A stretch of DNA of 64,000 nt from CAIMUS01 sp046347625 (lineage in GTDB: Bacteria; Pseudomonadota; Gammaproteobacteria; Competibacterales; Competibacteraceae), in assembly GCA_046347625.1 (NCBI GenBank), contig JAXMFU010000002.1:1439459-1503458 (forward strand). Direction: 5' to 3'. The stretch's first letter is position 1. Every line of letters starts with the position of its first letter. A program made the position numbers and the translations under genes. The notes beneath the pieces were generated by a model that was given only the letters and a program-made list of their open reading frames with translations, was not told the DNA's origin and did not search any database. Positions 54,647-64,000 of the stretch are shown here, piece by piece.

Positions 54647-55343
54647 ACAGTTTTCCCAAATACTTAACTGTTTGGAAGGCTTGTCGTCGTTTCCAAAGTA
54701 GGCGGTCGTGATGGACCCACTGGATTTCCCCCTTATGGGGCTTCATGGCGGGTTTGCTCAAAGTCATTTGGGCAGATCGTTCGCTTGATGCAGCCGGCGG
54801 TTTCCTTACTTCAGGAAATCACCCGGATGCCCCAAAGTCATTTGGTGCGGGCGGTAAAGGCGACAGGTATCACCAGCCGGGGCCAGTGTAGCCGGCTGCA
54901 GGAATGGCTATGGCGCTGAAAGACACCGCCTGGAAAGCACTTTCAGCCCTGTTGCCAGGGAATCGACTGGGATGGCAGGCGCAACGCTGGAAACTGAAGA
55001 AGGGAGCGGCTTATCGGAACACAGCCACTGTGATGAGTGGTGTGCTTTCAGCGGATTGATAGCACCCTGGAAGTCGGGAAATATATTCAGTGTACCGGCA
55101 ATGTACTTTCCCAGTACGGAGAGTGGCTCGCCGGATAACGACATCGAGATGAGGATACCGCCTGTACACGCCGTGGAAACCATCCTGCTGGCCGATCCCT
55201 GCTGAGTTGAATCCGTGCACGTTCAGTGCACCTGCAGAACACCCATCCGGTGAATAAGCCTCTCCGACCGGATTCTTTCAGGGGCATGCCGAACCTGGAA
55301 CCCGCTTATCCTGGCGGCCGGCACATCACTATGGGTACACTCC
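54647..55343. other. gene-free repeat-bearing stretch, candidate oriT or partition site
   Basis: No convincing gene in about 700 bp. CAAAGTCATTTGG is repeated directly at 54759-54771 and 54833-54845. Inverted repeats include TTTCC/GGAAA near 54811, CTGAAAG/CTTTCAG around 54916-54951, and ATCCGGT/ACCGGAT near 55248 and 55270. GTGCAC is repeated just upstream of the parM-like gene (near 55217 and 55228). Position between a MobI-like gene and a ParM-like gene suggests a transfer origin and/or a centromere-like site. Inference from layout. Confidence 0.4.
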
Positions 55344-56318
55344 ATGTTCTGTCTTGGCCTCGATATCGGCTATTCCAACATGAAACTGGCGCTGGGTGAC
55401 TTGAACGGCAGCCAGCCCCATCTGTTGCTCCGTCCCGCCGGCGCCGCGCCGGTAGACCGATTGCCAGAGCGGATCGGTGGCGGCACCGGTGCCATGCAGG
55501 TGCTCGTGGAGGGAGAACCCTATGCCGCCGGCGTCAGTCCGGACCGGCTGCAGGACTGGAACCGGGTGCTGCATGCCGACTATCCGGCTACCGCCTCCTA
55601 CCGGGCGCTGTTCCACGCCGCGCTGTTGCTGACCGAGCGGGATATCGTGGAACAGGTGGTCACCGGCTTGCCGGTATCACATTATCAGGAAGCGTCGCGG
55701 AAGGCGGCCTTGAAGGCCGCTCTGCAGGGAGTCCATCAGATCACGCCGAAACGGGCGGTGACCGTGCAACAGGTGCAGGTGGTGCCACAACCGGTCGGCG
55801 GGTATCTGGACTTGGTGTGGCGCTACGATACGACCGTACTGGAGCAGTCCCGGGTGCTGGTACTGGACCCCGGTTTCTTCTCCTTTGACTGGGTCGTGAT
55901 CGTCAACGGTGAAATGCGGCACCGCTCCTCCGGTACCAGCCAGCAGGCGACTTCGGTCCTGCTGGAGGAAGCTGATCGCCTGATTCAGCAGGAACATGGC
56001 GGTCGGGTGGGACGGGAGCGCCTGGAGAGCGCGCTGCGGACGGGACAGGACCGGATCGTGCTGTACGGGCGGCAGCTTGAGATCGAACCCTACCTGCGGC
56101 AGGCGGCGGAACGCACGGTCGCCGTGGCGCTGGCCGCCCTGCGGGAAGCACTGCGCCACGAGTCGGAAGCAGATCTGGTGCTGGTCACCGGCGGCGGCGC
56201 GGAGTTCTTCGCCCCACCGGTGCGGGAACTGTTTCCACGCAGTGAAGTGATTGTGCCGCCCGAACCCGTGTTTGCCAATGTCCGCGGCTTCTGGTGGTCC
56301 GGGCAGTTGGGAGGATAG
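55344..56318 (+). CDS. parM: actin-like ATPase, ParM/StbA family
   Basis: The 324-aa protein starts FCLGLDIGYSNMKLALGD, the phosphate-1 loop of actin-like ATPases. Phosphate 2 is in VLVLDPGFFSFDWV, and the adenosine motif is LVLVTGGGAEFF. ParM-type filaments push plasmid copies apart. It is followed after 3 nt by a small gene that could be its DNA-binding adaptor. Typical length. It supports an extrachromosomal or actively partitioned element. Confidence 0.85.
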   Translation: MFCLGLDIGYSNMKLALGDLNGSQPHLLLRPAGAAPVDRLPERIGGGTGAMQVLVEGEPYAAGVSPDRLQDWNRVLHADYPATASYRALFHAALLLTERDIVEQVVTGLPVSHYQEASRKAALKAALQGVHQITPKRAVTVQQVQVVPQPVGGYLDLVWRYDTTVLEQSRVLVLDPGFFSFDWVVIVNGEMRHRSSGTSQQATSVLLEEADRLIQQEHGGRVGRERLESALRTGQDRIVLYGRQLEIEPYLRQAAERTVAVALAALREALRHESEADLVLVTGGGAEFFAPPVRELFPRSEVIVPPEPVFANVRGFWWSGQLGG

Positions 56319-56321
56319 CCG

Positions 56322-56573
56322 ATGCGGGTAATCGTTTCCATCACGGCGGGCTGTCCGGAACTGGCGGCTCACTTGGAGACGCAGCCACCGCGGGCGCGCG
56401 CCGAACGGTTGCGATTACTGGCTACGCTGGGGCTGGCCACCTTGCACGGTGGACTGGCAGCGAGCCGGATGAGTGATGGCACGGTGGATAAACCGGCCTC
56501 GGATCAGGAAGCACAACAGCGGTACCAACTGTTGGCGCGACTGGGCGCCAGCCTGAATCGTCAGGAGGGTTAG
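56322..56573 (+). CDS. small partner of the ParM-like protein
   Basis: The 83-aa helical protein begins 3 nt after the parM stop. The N-terminal strand RVIVSITA followed by helices could form a ribbon-helix-helix-like DNA-binding unit, which would suit a ParR/StbB-type adaptor. No sequence family recognised; the call rests on position and size. Confidence 0.55.
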   Translation: MRVIVSITAGCPELAAHLETQPPRARAERLRLLATLGLATLHGGLAASRMSDGTVDKPASDQEAQQRYQLLARLGASLNRQEG

Positions 56574-56725
56574 AAAACTCAGGGTCCTGGTCTGAAAAGG
56601 ACACCGTGATTGCACCCCGGCGGCCGGCCATGTTCAAATGATCAAAGCTTGCGGCGACCGGAGTTTTCTGTCCGTTTCGGACCCGGTGTGCGTCAGCCCT
56701 GCGTTTTATCCAGGGGGAAATTACT

Positions 56726-57466
56726 ATGGCTCAGACTACCGCCAGACCCTTCATCGATTATGCTCAACCTGTGCGGGCCGGCGCCTGGCCGTCCAGGAAG
56801 GACCGCTTGAACTCGGTATGGACAACGATGCTCACCGTGCTGCACGGGCTGATGAAGGCCGCCGTCCTGCTTGCCACGGGAGTCCTGTTCTTCCATCTGA
56901 CCCTGAATAAGGCCGTACCCTGGATCGTGCTCCTGCTGGGTGTTTTGGCTATTGCGACACGGCGCTTCCGGGGTTTGCTACCGGTGCTCTTGCGGTTGGT
57001 CGCGACACTGCTCAGGGTCGTCAATGTTCTGTGGTTAGTTGGTGCCGGCGGCATGCTGTCCTATCTCGCGGTTCGGCATGCTGTCGATCCTGGCACGGGT
57101 CTGGCGCTGCATCCGGGTACGCTCCTTTTATTTGTAATGATCAGTGGGGCACTCGAAATAGCACGAACTGTTGTGTTATGGCCGTTGGGTGCGACTCGAA
57201 ATTGGCCAGGCCGGTGGCTGATCTGGAAAAAGTGGAATTACAGGTGGAATGAAGGGCGCAGTCGATTGAAGGATGACTGGTTAGCGGAAACGAAAATCAG
57301 AACTGATCGTTGGCGAACTGATCGAGATGATTCGCGCTGTAATAAGCTGGATCAATATTCATGGAATAAGCATAACGACGATTTACGCACCTCGCCAGTG
57401 TATGCCTGGTATTATGGAAATATCTGGCACGGTAGCCGCCTTGATTCATCACGTCGCCTACGTTGA
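56726..57466 (+). CDS. membrane protein of unknown function
   Basis: The 246-aa protein has about four hydrophobic helices between residues 35 and 160 (for example TMLTVLHGLMKAAVLLATGV and VPWIVLLLGVLAIA). A long hydrophilic Trp/Arg/Asp-rich C-terminus (WLIWKKWNYRWNEGRSRLK) should face the cytoplasm. GGGGG precedes the ATG. No family recognised. It lies convergent to the TraG gene with a terminator between. Confidence 0.65.
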   Translation: MAQTTARPFIDYAQPVRAGAWPSRKDRLNSVWTTMLTVLHGLMKAAVLLATGVLFFHLTLNKAVPWIVLLLGVLAIATRRFRGLLPVLLRLVATLLRVVNVLWLVGAGGMLSYLAVRHAVDPGTGLALHPGTLLLFVMISGALEIARTVVLWPLGATRNWPGRWLIWKKWNYRWNEGRSRLKDDWLAETKIRTDRWRTDRDDSRCNKLDQYSWNKHNDDLRTSPVYAWYYGNIWHGSRLDSSRRLR

Positions 57467-57524
57467 AGCTTGAGTTTGAACCTATCGAACCGGCTCCATT
57501 TAATAAACCGGAATTACTTATTGG

Positions 57525-57563
57525 CGCCTGACTATAGTAGGTATTACAGAGGTCAGGCGTTTC
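57525..57563 (+). terminator. terminator-like hairpin between convergent genes
   Basis: CGCCTGAC (57525-57532) pairs with GTCAGGCG (57552-57559), followed by TTTC. The loop is long (19 nt) and the T tract short, so strength is uncertain, but the place between two convergent genes fits. Confidence 0.55.
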
Positions 57564-57578
57564 TATGAACCATCCTCG

Positions 57579-60500
57579 CTACCCCAGAATTTTTCTCAAG
57601 TAATCCCGTGTTTCCGGTTTCAAAGCTACCTCCCATCTGGCGCCATGTTGCTGCACGGCATTTTCCACATTGTCCGGCCCCCAATTATAAGCTGCCAGTG
57701 CTTTGCGTGGGTCGCCATCGAATTCCTTGAGCATGGCTGCGAGGTAATCGCGGCCGAAGCGGAGATATTCTTCCCGCGATTGATTCCTAACGGGTGTGAC
57801 CCCATAACCGGGGTCTTGAGCAGTGGCAGGCATCACTTGGGTAATGCCCTGAGCGCCGGATTTTGGATTCGTCAGCAGCGAGCCACCTGGATTAATGTGC
57901 TGACCGTTGCTTTCCACTATCACCATACGGCCCATGAGTCGATTGGCGGCGGATTCATAAGCGGCCAGATGCGATGGCGCTGGCTGGTTGGGAATTACTC
58001 CGGCCAGTGGCCGACCGCTCGCCGCCGGTTGCGGCGCCCGCTCCCAGAATTCCGTATGACCGGAGCGCGCCCGGTCGAACTGGCCGATAGCGCGCAAGTC
58101 GGTATCGTTGAAAGTGCGTCCAGCCCGTTCGATCAGCGTGGCAACATTCGAGGCGGCAGGATCGCCCTGAAGTTCGTCCAGCACGGCCTGCCGGGCCGGT
58201 CCTGGATCGATACTGAGGCCCAACGCCGTCACGATCTGTCGGACGGCAGTGCCGATGACCGGCAGTTCATTTTCCAGGCCAGCCAGCACGCTCATCGATG
58301 ATTGTGCATAGAGTGCGGCCTGCTTATCGGACAAACCCAATGACCGGGCATGGTCGAGCTGAGAGTTGTAGTAGCCCTGTAGGATCTGCTCGTAACCGCC
58401 CTCAACTCCCTGCCAGCCCTGCTGGAAGGCGTCCAGGATGCCGGCCCCGTTCTGCCGGGCTTGCTGGAAGCCTTGCAGGAAGCCAGCGACACCCGCTTTC
58501 GCCACACCGTCCAGGGCGCCGAGACCATCCCGCAACCGGGTTACAAAACCGCCGGCGAATTCATCGACTGACAATCGGGCAGGAGAACGGCTATCGCTGG
58601 CGGCCTGGGCTAATCGTTCGCGCAATTGTTGTGCATTGGCGGTGCTCAATTCATCGGCGCGCCCGGTACGCAGTTCCTGTACCCGGTTCCGGCCCGCCTG
58701 GTCGAACTGCTGGATAGCCGCCGGAGCGCCGGCCAATGCCTGTTGCTGAGTTGCCAGCGCCGCGTCGGTCTGGCCCGGTAGAGCCGAAACCGCTGTGCGG
58801 GGATCAGCCAGGTTGGCTGCTTCTACCCGGTTTTGCACCGGGCCGAAAGCAATCACCGTAGCGACAGATTGGTCTTCGGGTCGGCCAATAGCCAGTGGCG
58901 CCGCACCGGTGGTCTGTTCCCAGAGACGCATGCCGAAATCACACATGCCATCCTGTTCCCGGGAAGTCAGTTCCCGACCTGGGTCGGCGTAGCCCAGAAG
59001 CACACTCATGGCGGCAGCAGCGTAGGCCTGATCGTGGTCAGGCAGGGTCTGGCCGAAAACGCCGTAAGGGCCGGCGTGTCTGGCGACCGCCTGATCGAGC
59101 AGGCGCTCTCCTACCCCAATCTTCAGTGTCCGTAGCCATTCAGGATTGGCGGCAATACGCTGGCCGAGTGCTTCCGCGCCGATAGCGGTATGGACGCGCC
59201 AACTGCGACTGGCATCGAGCGCGCTTTCCAATCCACGACTCTTGCTGAGGAGGTCGGATTCCTGCCGTTGCAACTGAGCCTGGTCTGTGTGGCTGAGACT
59301 ACGGCTGAATTCACTTTGAACACCCTGCTTGGCATCCTGCTGGAGATCGCGGGCGAGCCTTGCCTGGAACATCTCGTCACCACCGACTTGACGCCGAAAG
59401 GCGTCTTGAACGGCTTCAGCATCCTGCCTGTTGATGCCGTAGCGGCTTTCCAGAGCACCACTGATGCCTTTACCACCGCTTAAGGCGACCGCTCCGGCCA
59501 ATTGCTCCGCACTGACATTTTCGACATTCGACTGCCGAACTGCCTCTTGCGCTGCCCCATAGATATATTGATCCACCGCACTGTGGCTGGCCGCCAGCGA
59601 GCGGCCGAGGGTCTGACTGTCGAAAGCGGAACTGCCGCTGGCGATGGAGCGCTGGGCGCTCTGGGATAGAGTATCGAACCACTGTCGGCTGGCCTGTTGC
59701 ACTTCCTGCTCATGCCGGGCAATGCTGGCCGACGCGACCTGATCGCGGTCGAAGGTGGGCAGCAGGGCGCCCGGCGCACCGGTTTGGAACAGTCCCTGGG
59801 TGAGGTTATGGGTGTAGCCGGCTTGCAGTTGAGCCAGTGGCGCCGCGCCAAGCGGATCGGGGGCAACGGTCTTTTCCGTGATGAAGTCGCCGGACTGCAT
59901 TCGACTGGCCAGGTTGGTAGCGGTCACTGCGCCGCCATACACCAGAAACAGAGTGATCGCCGGCACCGAGGCGGCCAGCATGCTGCCGGTACCCAGCCAG
60001 TCAGCGAACTGGAGTTGCATCTGGGCCAGTCCCGCCATCGAGACGGGATCGATCCCCTGAACGGTCGCCAGGGCTTCCATGCCGTGCAGGGCCACCAGAT
60101 TGAGGTAGAGATTGATAATCGCCATGACCGGCAGCCACAGTTGAATCCACAGCGCCATCATCAGGTACTGGCCGACCAGTCCCAACCCATAACCGTTGAG
60201 GGCGATCAGGAAAGCCAGCAGTGGCGTGACCGCATACATCAGCCCCTCGATGGCCGCCAGCATGGGGCGCACCACCCGCATGAACAGGGTGCGTTCGGCC
60301 GCCCATTGCACATTCCGCTGGGCAATGGCCGATTCGCTGACCAGCGCCGACGCGACATCGCCCCGGAAGACATGCTTGGCGCGGATGCCTTCCAGGTAGA
60401 GGCTTGCCAGGACATTGTTGAGCATCACCGTGCGGGCGTCGTGACCGACCCCGACCAGGGCATCGAGGGCATTCTGCGCCCGGGTAAAGGGATTCTGGCC

Positions 60501-61238
60501 GTACAGTCCGGTCAGGTGCGCTTCCCAGGCGGTGCGGAAGTCGCCGCTGTTGACATGCTGAACCAGGCGGTTCCAGGCAGCGGTGCAGTCCAGTTCGGCG
60601 CCGGTAGCCGGATCGCCGGGCAGGAAGGTGAGGGTGCCATAGAAGCGTGACTCGAAGCGCAGGGCGGCCAGCATGTCGGCGCCGTTCCACAGCTCGTTCT
60701 CCCGGATGAAGCCCAGATCCACCCCGGACAGCGTACAGTCCTTGACGTACTCCACCACAGTCTTTTCCAGGTCACTGCCGCCGATCCCGTTGGCCCGGCC
60801 GAAAGTTGCCTGGCGACTGTGCAGCAGCAGCGCCAGCGAGGAGCCGAAGCCCTCCTCGGTCAGCTTGGGCGTACTGAAAGCCTGCTCGAACAGGCGGGTG
60901 AGCTTGTAACCGATGGTGGAGACCAGTGAACCGGTGGCGGCTACCCCGATCGGCACGTTATCGACCGTGCGCACCGAGCCGGTATAGCCATCCTCGACAG
61001 CAACCCGGGCGGTAGGACCGTACAGCATCATGTACAGCACCATCGCCACCAGCACCCGCTGATATGGGAAACGCGGCCCGCCCTCGGCCATGAGTCCCTG
61101 AAAGGCGGTGACAAAGATCGCCAGCAGAAAACCGATAGAAGCGAGTTTGGCCAGTGAACCGGAACCCGCAATCATGGCCACGCCGTTCAGGATCATCGCC
61201 AGGAAGGCGGAATCGCCGATGGAGTAGATTTCCCACAT
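57579..61238 (-). CDS. traG: TraG-N conjugal transfer protein fused to a C-terminal lytic transglycosylase domain
   Basis: The 1219-aa protein opens with membrane helices (IGFLLAIFVTAFQGL, VLVAMVLYMMLYG, and later ones around 330-450), the TraG N-terminal architecture for mating-pair stabilisation. A long Gln/Ala-rich helical middle follows, with many QQ and heptad-like runs. The last 115 residues are an SLT domain: catalytic Glu in VESNG (E1109), GAQGITQVMPATA and LAAYNWGPDN. A TraG carrying its own peptidoglycan hydrolase is an uncommon join. The start is the ATG at 61238. Other tra genes are not in the window. Confidence 0.85.
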   Translation of the reverse strand: MWEIYSIGDSAFLAMILNGVAMIAGSGSLAKLASIGFLLAIFVTAFQGLMAEGGPRFPYQRVLVAMVLYMMLYGPTARVAVEDGYTGSVRTVDNVPIGVAATGSLVSTIGYKLTRLFEQAFSTPKLTEEGFGSSLALLLHSRQATFGRANGIGGSDLEKTVVEYVKDCTLSGVDLGFIRENELWNGADMLAALRFESRFYGTLTFLPGDPATGAELDCTAAWNRLVQHVNSGDFRTAWEAHLTGLYGQNPFTRAQNALDALVGVGHDARTVMLNNVLASLYLEGIRAKHVFRGDVASALVSESAIAQRNVQWAAERTLFMRVVRPMLAAIEGLMYAVTPLLAFLIALNGYGLGLVGQYLMMALWIQLWLPVMAIINLYLNLVALHGMEALATVQGIDPVSMAGLAQMQLQFADWLGTGSMLAASVPAITLFLVYGGAVTATNLASRMQSGDFITEKTVAPDPLGAAPLAQLQAGYTHNLTQGLFQTGAPGALLPTFDRDQVASASIARHEQEVQQASRQWFDTLSQSAQRSIASGSSAFDSQTLGRSLAASHSAVDQYIYGAAQEAVRQSNVENVSAEQLAGAVALSGGKGISGALESRYGINRQDAEAVQDAFRRQVGGDEMFQARLARDLQQDAKQGVQSEFSRSLSHTDQAQLQRQESDLLSKSRGLESALDASRSWRVHTAIGAEALGQRIAANPEWLRTLKIGVGERLLDQAVARHAGPYGVFGQTLPDHDQAYAAAAMSVLLGYADPGRELTSREQDGMCDFGMRLWEQTTGAAPLAIGRPEDQSVATVIAFGPVQNRVEAANLADPRTAVSALPGQTDAALATQQQALAGAPAAIQQFDQAGRNRVQELRTGRADELSTANAQQLRERLAQAASDSRSPARLSVDEFAGGFVTRLRDGLGALDGVAKAGVAGFLQGFQQARQNGAGILDAFQQGWQGVEGGYEQILQGYYNSQLDHARSLGLSDKQAALYAQSSMSVLAGLENELPVIGTAVRQIVTALGLSIDPGPARQAVLDELQGDPAASNVATLIERAGRTFNDTDLRAIGQFDRARSGHTEFWERAPQPAASGRPLAGVIPNQPAPSHLAAYESAANRLMGRMVIVESNGQHINPGGSLLTNPKSGAQGITQVMPATAQDPGYGVTPVRNQSREEYLRFGRDYLAAMLKEFDGDPRKALAAYNWGPDNVENAVQQHGARWEVALKPETRDYLRKILG

Positions 61239-61345
61239 GACAGCACCTCGGCTGAATCCAGAGGCTGTCAGGATAAGGCGGGGTGGGGGTGCCTATGGTG
61301 ATGAAAGACGGCTTTCGGAAGGACTTTTTCCCGCAATTGATTCCA

Positions 61346-61509
61346 GGCTCAATATGGATTCCAGTCAGTTCACCGCATGAGGTGACCAAGCACTCCCGAG
61401 TGGAGGCTAAATATATATTTGATAACAAGCACTTACAACAGTTTCAGCGCAGATCCCGCGCTCCTGTCAAGGCAACCTGTTCTCAGCAGTCCGGAATCCA
61501 TATTGAGCC
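61346..61509. repeat. 17-bp perfect inverted repeat, 164 bp end to end
   Basis: GGCTCAATATGGATTCC (61346-61362) faces GGAATCCATATTGAGCC (61493-61509). Nothing codes between them. The stretch 61239-61545 separates the TraG and glucoamylase genes and could be a small non-autonomous element or an attachment-like boundary. Confidence 0.5.
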
Positions 61510-61545
61510 AAAAATTAACCTGGCGCCTCTGAGGCCATGCCCACC

Positions 61546-63948
61546 TTACGGTGTTGTAATTACCCTCACGCTGAAGTCCCGCCCTTCCCAGCGCTCGGCC
61601 TCGGGCCAGTAAAAGGTAAAAACGATCTGGCCGCCAGCAGGCAAGGTCCGGGTGGGTAGATCGAGCAGATGCAATTCCAGTTCGGTGGGATGGGTGGCGC
61701 TATCTTGAACGGTGTTCCAGTCATCACGGCTCCAGTGCACGACGGCCGGGGTCAAGGTTTCGATCCGCAGGGTTTTGCCGGCCGGCAGGGTCGGTGTTCG
61801 GTACGTGAAGCGCCAGAGGGTATAGGGGGAATCGACCGGCCGGGACTGATAGCGCGCTACGGTTTGCGGCGGCAGATCGAAGAGGCGGCCTTCCCGGAGG
61901 GACCGGTGCAGTTTGACATATTCAGCGTGCGCCCAAACCAGCGGCATGGCCGAGCCGGAAGGCCGCCCACCATACAAGCCGCGCTCGGGAATATCCGCGC
62001 TGTCCCACACTTGTTCGGGAATCAGCCCGCCGCGCCCGGCAAAGCGGGCCATGGCACTCAGTAATTTTTCCGACAGGGTCCGGTTGCCCACCGCCAGTTC
62101 GTAGTGACCGCGCTCGCCGGTCAGTACCGGCCAGGCCCGTCCCACTCCAGTCCCATCATACGGCGAGCCATCGTTATGCTCCCCGTAGCCATCGCCGGTA
62201 TAGCGCCGCCAGGCCGGGCCGTTAGGCGTTTCGGCCTTAAGCAGCGCATCGATCACCCGCACGGTATTGACGATCCGGGGATCGCTCGCAGCGCGCAGAC
62301 CGAAGCGGACCAGGGCCAGGGCATCGACGCTGATATGCGCCGCCGCCAGCTCGATACTGTCGGGTGACGGTCGGTTGGCAATGCGGATGGGATGGTCCAA
62401 GGCCGGCAGGCCATCCTCGCCGGGGGGCGCCAGCCGGACATAATAACCCTCGACGCCGACTTGACGCGCCAGGTCGGTCGCGCTGACATAGAGCCAGTCC
62501 TCCAGGGAGGCATTCCAGGTGTCCGCCGTTTCGCACAGATAGGCGGCCACTTCCGTTTCCCCCTCCCGGTCGGCGCCGTCGGCGGCCACCAGCAAGGCGG
62601 CGATGATGGCCGCCAGGGTAAAGGGCGTATAGCCTTCGTTGCGCTCCCAGCGATCCTGGGGCGTGACCGGGCCGGTACGGACCAGATAACTGACGGCGCG
62701 CCGCATCATCGGCCACAGTCCGGTCAGCTCGTCATCGTTCAAAGCCCCTTCGCGGTAGGCCAGATCGATCAGCAGTACCGGTAAGGCCGTCTCGTCGAGC
62801 TGGATGCCCTGCCAGTGTGGCGTGCCGTCGAGCCACATATTCTGCGACCAGTGGCCGTCGGGATGCTGGGTGGTCTTCAAATAGCGCAGAATACGTCTGG
62901 CATCCTCGTGGCTTCCTACCGCCAGCAGGCCGCCGGTGATTTCGACCAGGTCGCGTGGCCAGACCAGATGATACCCCCCCTTGTCGGTACGGGTGGAACC
63001 CCAGGGAATGGAGAGGCTGGCGACAATCCCGCCGGGAATATTTTTCGATTCATGACTGCGCATGACCGCGGCGCTCAGGCGGTAAAGCTCCGGCTCCTGG
63101 GCTTGAGAGGTGCTGAGATCGATAAGCGTGTGCTGCCATTGCTGCCAGCCGTTGACATAGTGCGCTTGCACCGTGGGAAAGTCTTCTTGTAAGCTGCTCA
63201 GCGCCACAGCAATGGCCTCCCCGGGCGAATTGGCGAAACCCAGTGCCAAGACGAAGGCTCCCTGACAGGCGGATAGATCAATCTCACCGAGCAACATGAC
63301 ATGGCCGTTTTCGGCTCTGGAATAATGCCGGGTCAGCCGCTGATGGGCCTGCAGATCGTGCCAGCCGTCCGATGCGCCGACAAAGCCAGCGGTGCTGTTC
63401 CGCCAGGGCGTGGAACAGACCAGCGCCAGCGCAGAGTCATCCTGTTCGACGAGCAGGACCGGGACGCCCTGTTCATCAATCAGTCGAGCCGTTTCGGCCG
63501 GCTGCCTATCGGCGTGCGGCGTCAGCAGTGCATAGAGTCGATAATCCTGCAGCGGGCCGGTCAGTGCCGTAAAACGCGTCTGTTGGAGCAATACGCTGCG
63601 GTTGGGATCGGTAATGATGACTTTTTCCAGGCGATAGCGACCGTCCTTACAGGTATTGACGAGACGATAGCCGGGCACGCCTTTCTCCAGATAGTTCACC
63701 TGCTGTTCCGTCGCCTTCTTCTCTTCCGAAAAAAAATCCTCCCCGGCGGTAACGATCAGCCCTAGATCCCGAGTGCGGGGGCGGTCCGGGTCCGGGTAAT
63801 AGATTTCATTCAAGATACCGTGACCCAGCGTAAACCAGACCAGGCTTTGATCACTGAGCGCGGTGCCAATACCGCTCTTGGCGCTCGAGGTCCAGGGCAA
63901 TAACAGCCCCGGCCCGCCGGGGGCACAGGGAAAAGCGTTTTTAGTCAT
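61546..63948 (-). CDS. glucoamylase, glycoside hydrolase family 15
   Basis: The 800-aa protein has the N-terminal beta-sandwich of bacterial glucoamylases (SSAKSGIGTALSDQSLVWFT). The (alpha/alpha)6 barrel follows, with GGYHLVWPRDL (WPRD at 330-333), GTGVGRAWPVLTGERGHYEL and IPEQVWDS, where E645 is a likely catalytic Glu. A C-terminal beta domain (about 690-800) may be carbohydrate-binding. No signal peptide is evident, so it would act inside the cell on glycogen or maltodextrin (glucose release from non-reducing ends). It looks like a normal metabolic gene and may mark the right border of the island. Confidence 0.92.
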   Translation of the reverse strand: MTKNAFPCAPGGPGLLLPWTSSAKSGIGTALSDQSLVWFTLGHGILNEIYYPDPDRPRTRDLGLIVTAGEDFFSEEKKATEQQVNYLEKGVPGYRLVNTCKDGRYRLEKVIITDPNRSVLLQQTRFTALTGPLQDYRLYALLTPHADRQPAETARLIDEQGVPVLLVEQDDSALALVCSTPWRNSTAGFVGASDGWHDLQAHQRLTRHYSRAENGHVMLLGEIDLSACQGAFVLALGFANSPGEAIAVALSSLQEDFPTVQAHYVNGWQQWQHTLIDLSTSQAQEPELYRLSAAVMRSHESKNIPGGIVASLSIPWGSTRTDKGGYHLVWPRDLVEITGGLLAVGSHEDARRILRYLKTTQHPDGHWSQNMWLDGTPHWQGIQLDETALPVLLIDLAYREGALNDDELTGLWPMMRRAVSYLVRTGPVTPQDRWERNEGYTPFTLAAIIAALLVAADGADREGETEVAAYLCETADTWNASLEDWLYVSATDLARQVGVEGYYVRLAPPGEDGLPALDHPIRIANRPSPDSIELAAAHISVDALALVRFGLRAASDPRIVNTVRVIDALLKAETPNGPAWRRYTGDGYGEHNDGSPYDGTGVGRAWPVLTGERGHYELAVGNRTLSEKLLSAMARFAGRGGLIPEQVWDSADIPERGLYGGRPSGSAMPLVWAHAEYVKLHRSLREGRLFDLPPQTVARYQSRPVDSPYTLWRFTYRTPTLPAGKTLRIETLTPAVVHWSRDDWNTVQDSATHPTELELHLLDLPTRTLPAGGQIVFTFYWPEAERWEGRDFSVRVITTP

Positions 63949-64000
63949 GATGGATTACCTGCAGCAAGGGGTGGATGGCTTCTAGGCCGCCAGGAATCAA

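Noticed and set aside
54908..55205. Opposing frames of 77-91 codons in the candidate oriT region
   Set aside because: No ribosome-binding site, no family features, and both strands are open over the same DNA.
1..64000. tRNA, rRNA or riboswitch genes
   Set aside because: I looked for conserved arms and a preQ1-type leader upstream of the queD and dpd genes and saw none that I could support.

Overview
The window looks like an accessory island in a high-GC proteobacterium, most likely a gammaproteobacterium; the lineage is inferred from gene families and repeats, with no rRNA or marker gene to prove it. It carries one large DNA-modification/restriction locus, a row of insertion sequences, an uncharacterised operon of giant proteins, part of a conjugative-element backbone, and a glucoamylase gene.

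Left part (1-22.1 kb): a cut-off XRE/ImmA-type metallopeptidase, a small unknown protein and an ADP-ribosylglycohydrolase precede a tightly coupled operon that reads as dpdE-F-G-H-I-J-K plus one more gene. This is the restriction half of a Dpd system (7-deazaguanine DNA modification with linked restriction). dpdJ is cut near its 3' end by an IS21-family element; its reading frame can be rejoined across the insertion.

Middle part (22.1-46.6 kb): a 5'-truncated and an intact Rpn/PD-(D/E)XK gene flank an IS982-family element that itself carries an IS630-family element. The IS982 end supplies a -35 box for what looks like a hybrid promoter. Then comes a seven-gene co-directional operon (26.1-44.7 kb): an endonuclease/exonuclease/phosphatase-type hydrolase with a low-complexity insert and a frameshift, a DUF6603 giant, two very large proteins of unknown function, an Ig-like plus beta-propeller protein, and two paralogues. 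None has an obvious signal peptide, and at least two share a beta-rich module. This is the best candidate for an undescribed system. It is followed by palindromic repeats, a MITE-like element, and a DUF6883/DUF4926 pair broken by an IS5-family element with a recognisable 3-bp target duplication.

Modification half of Dpd (46.6-52.6 kb, minus strand): dpdC, a dpdB-like gene, dpdA and a second dpdB-like gene are joined by 4-nt overlaps. Upstream lie a decayed queE fragment and a gene encoding three fused QueD-like domains, only one with the full set of metal/catalytic residues. No folE or queC is present, so preQ0 must come at least partly from elsewhere in the genome.

Right part (52.6-64 kb): remnants of a type I methylase gene, a lytic transglycosylase, a possible MobI-like protein, a repeat-rich gene-free stretch, an actin-like (ParM/StbA) gene with a small partner, a membrane protein, and a TraG-N protein fused to a lytic transglycosylase domain point to a conjugative or integrative element. 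A GH15 glucoamylase lies at the right edge.
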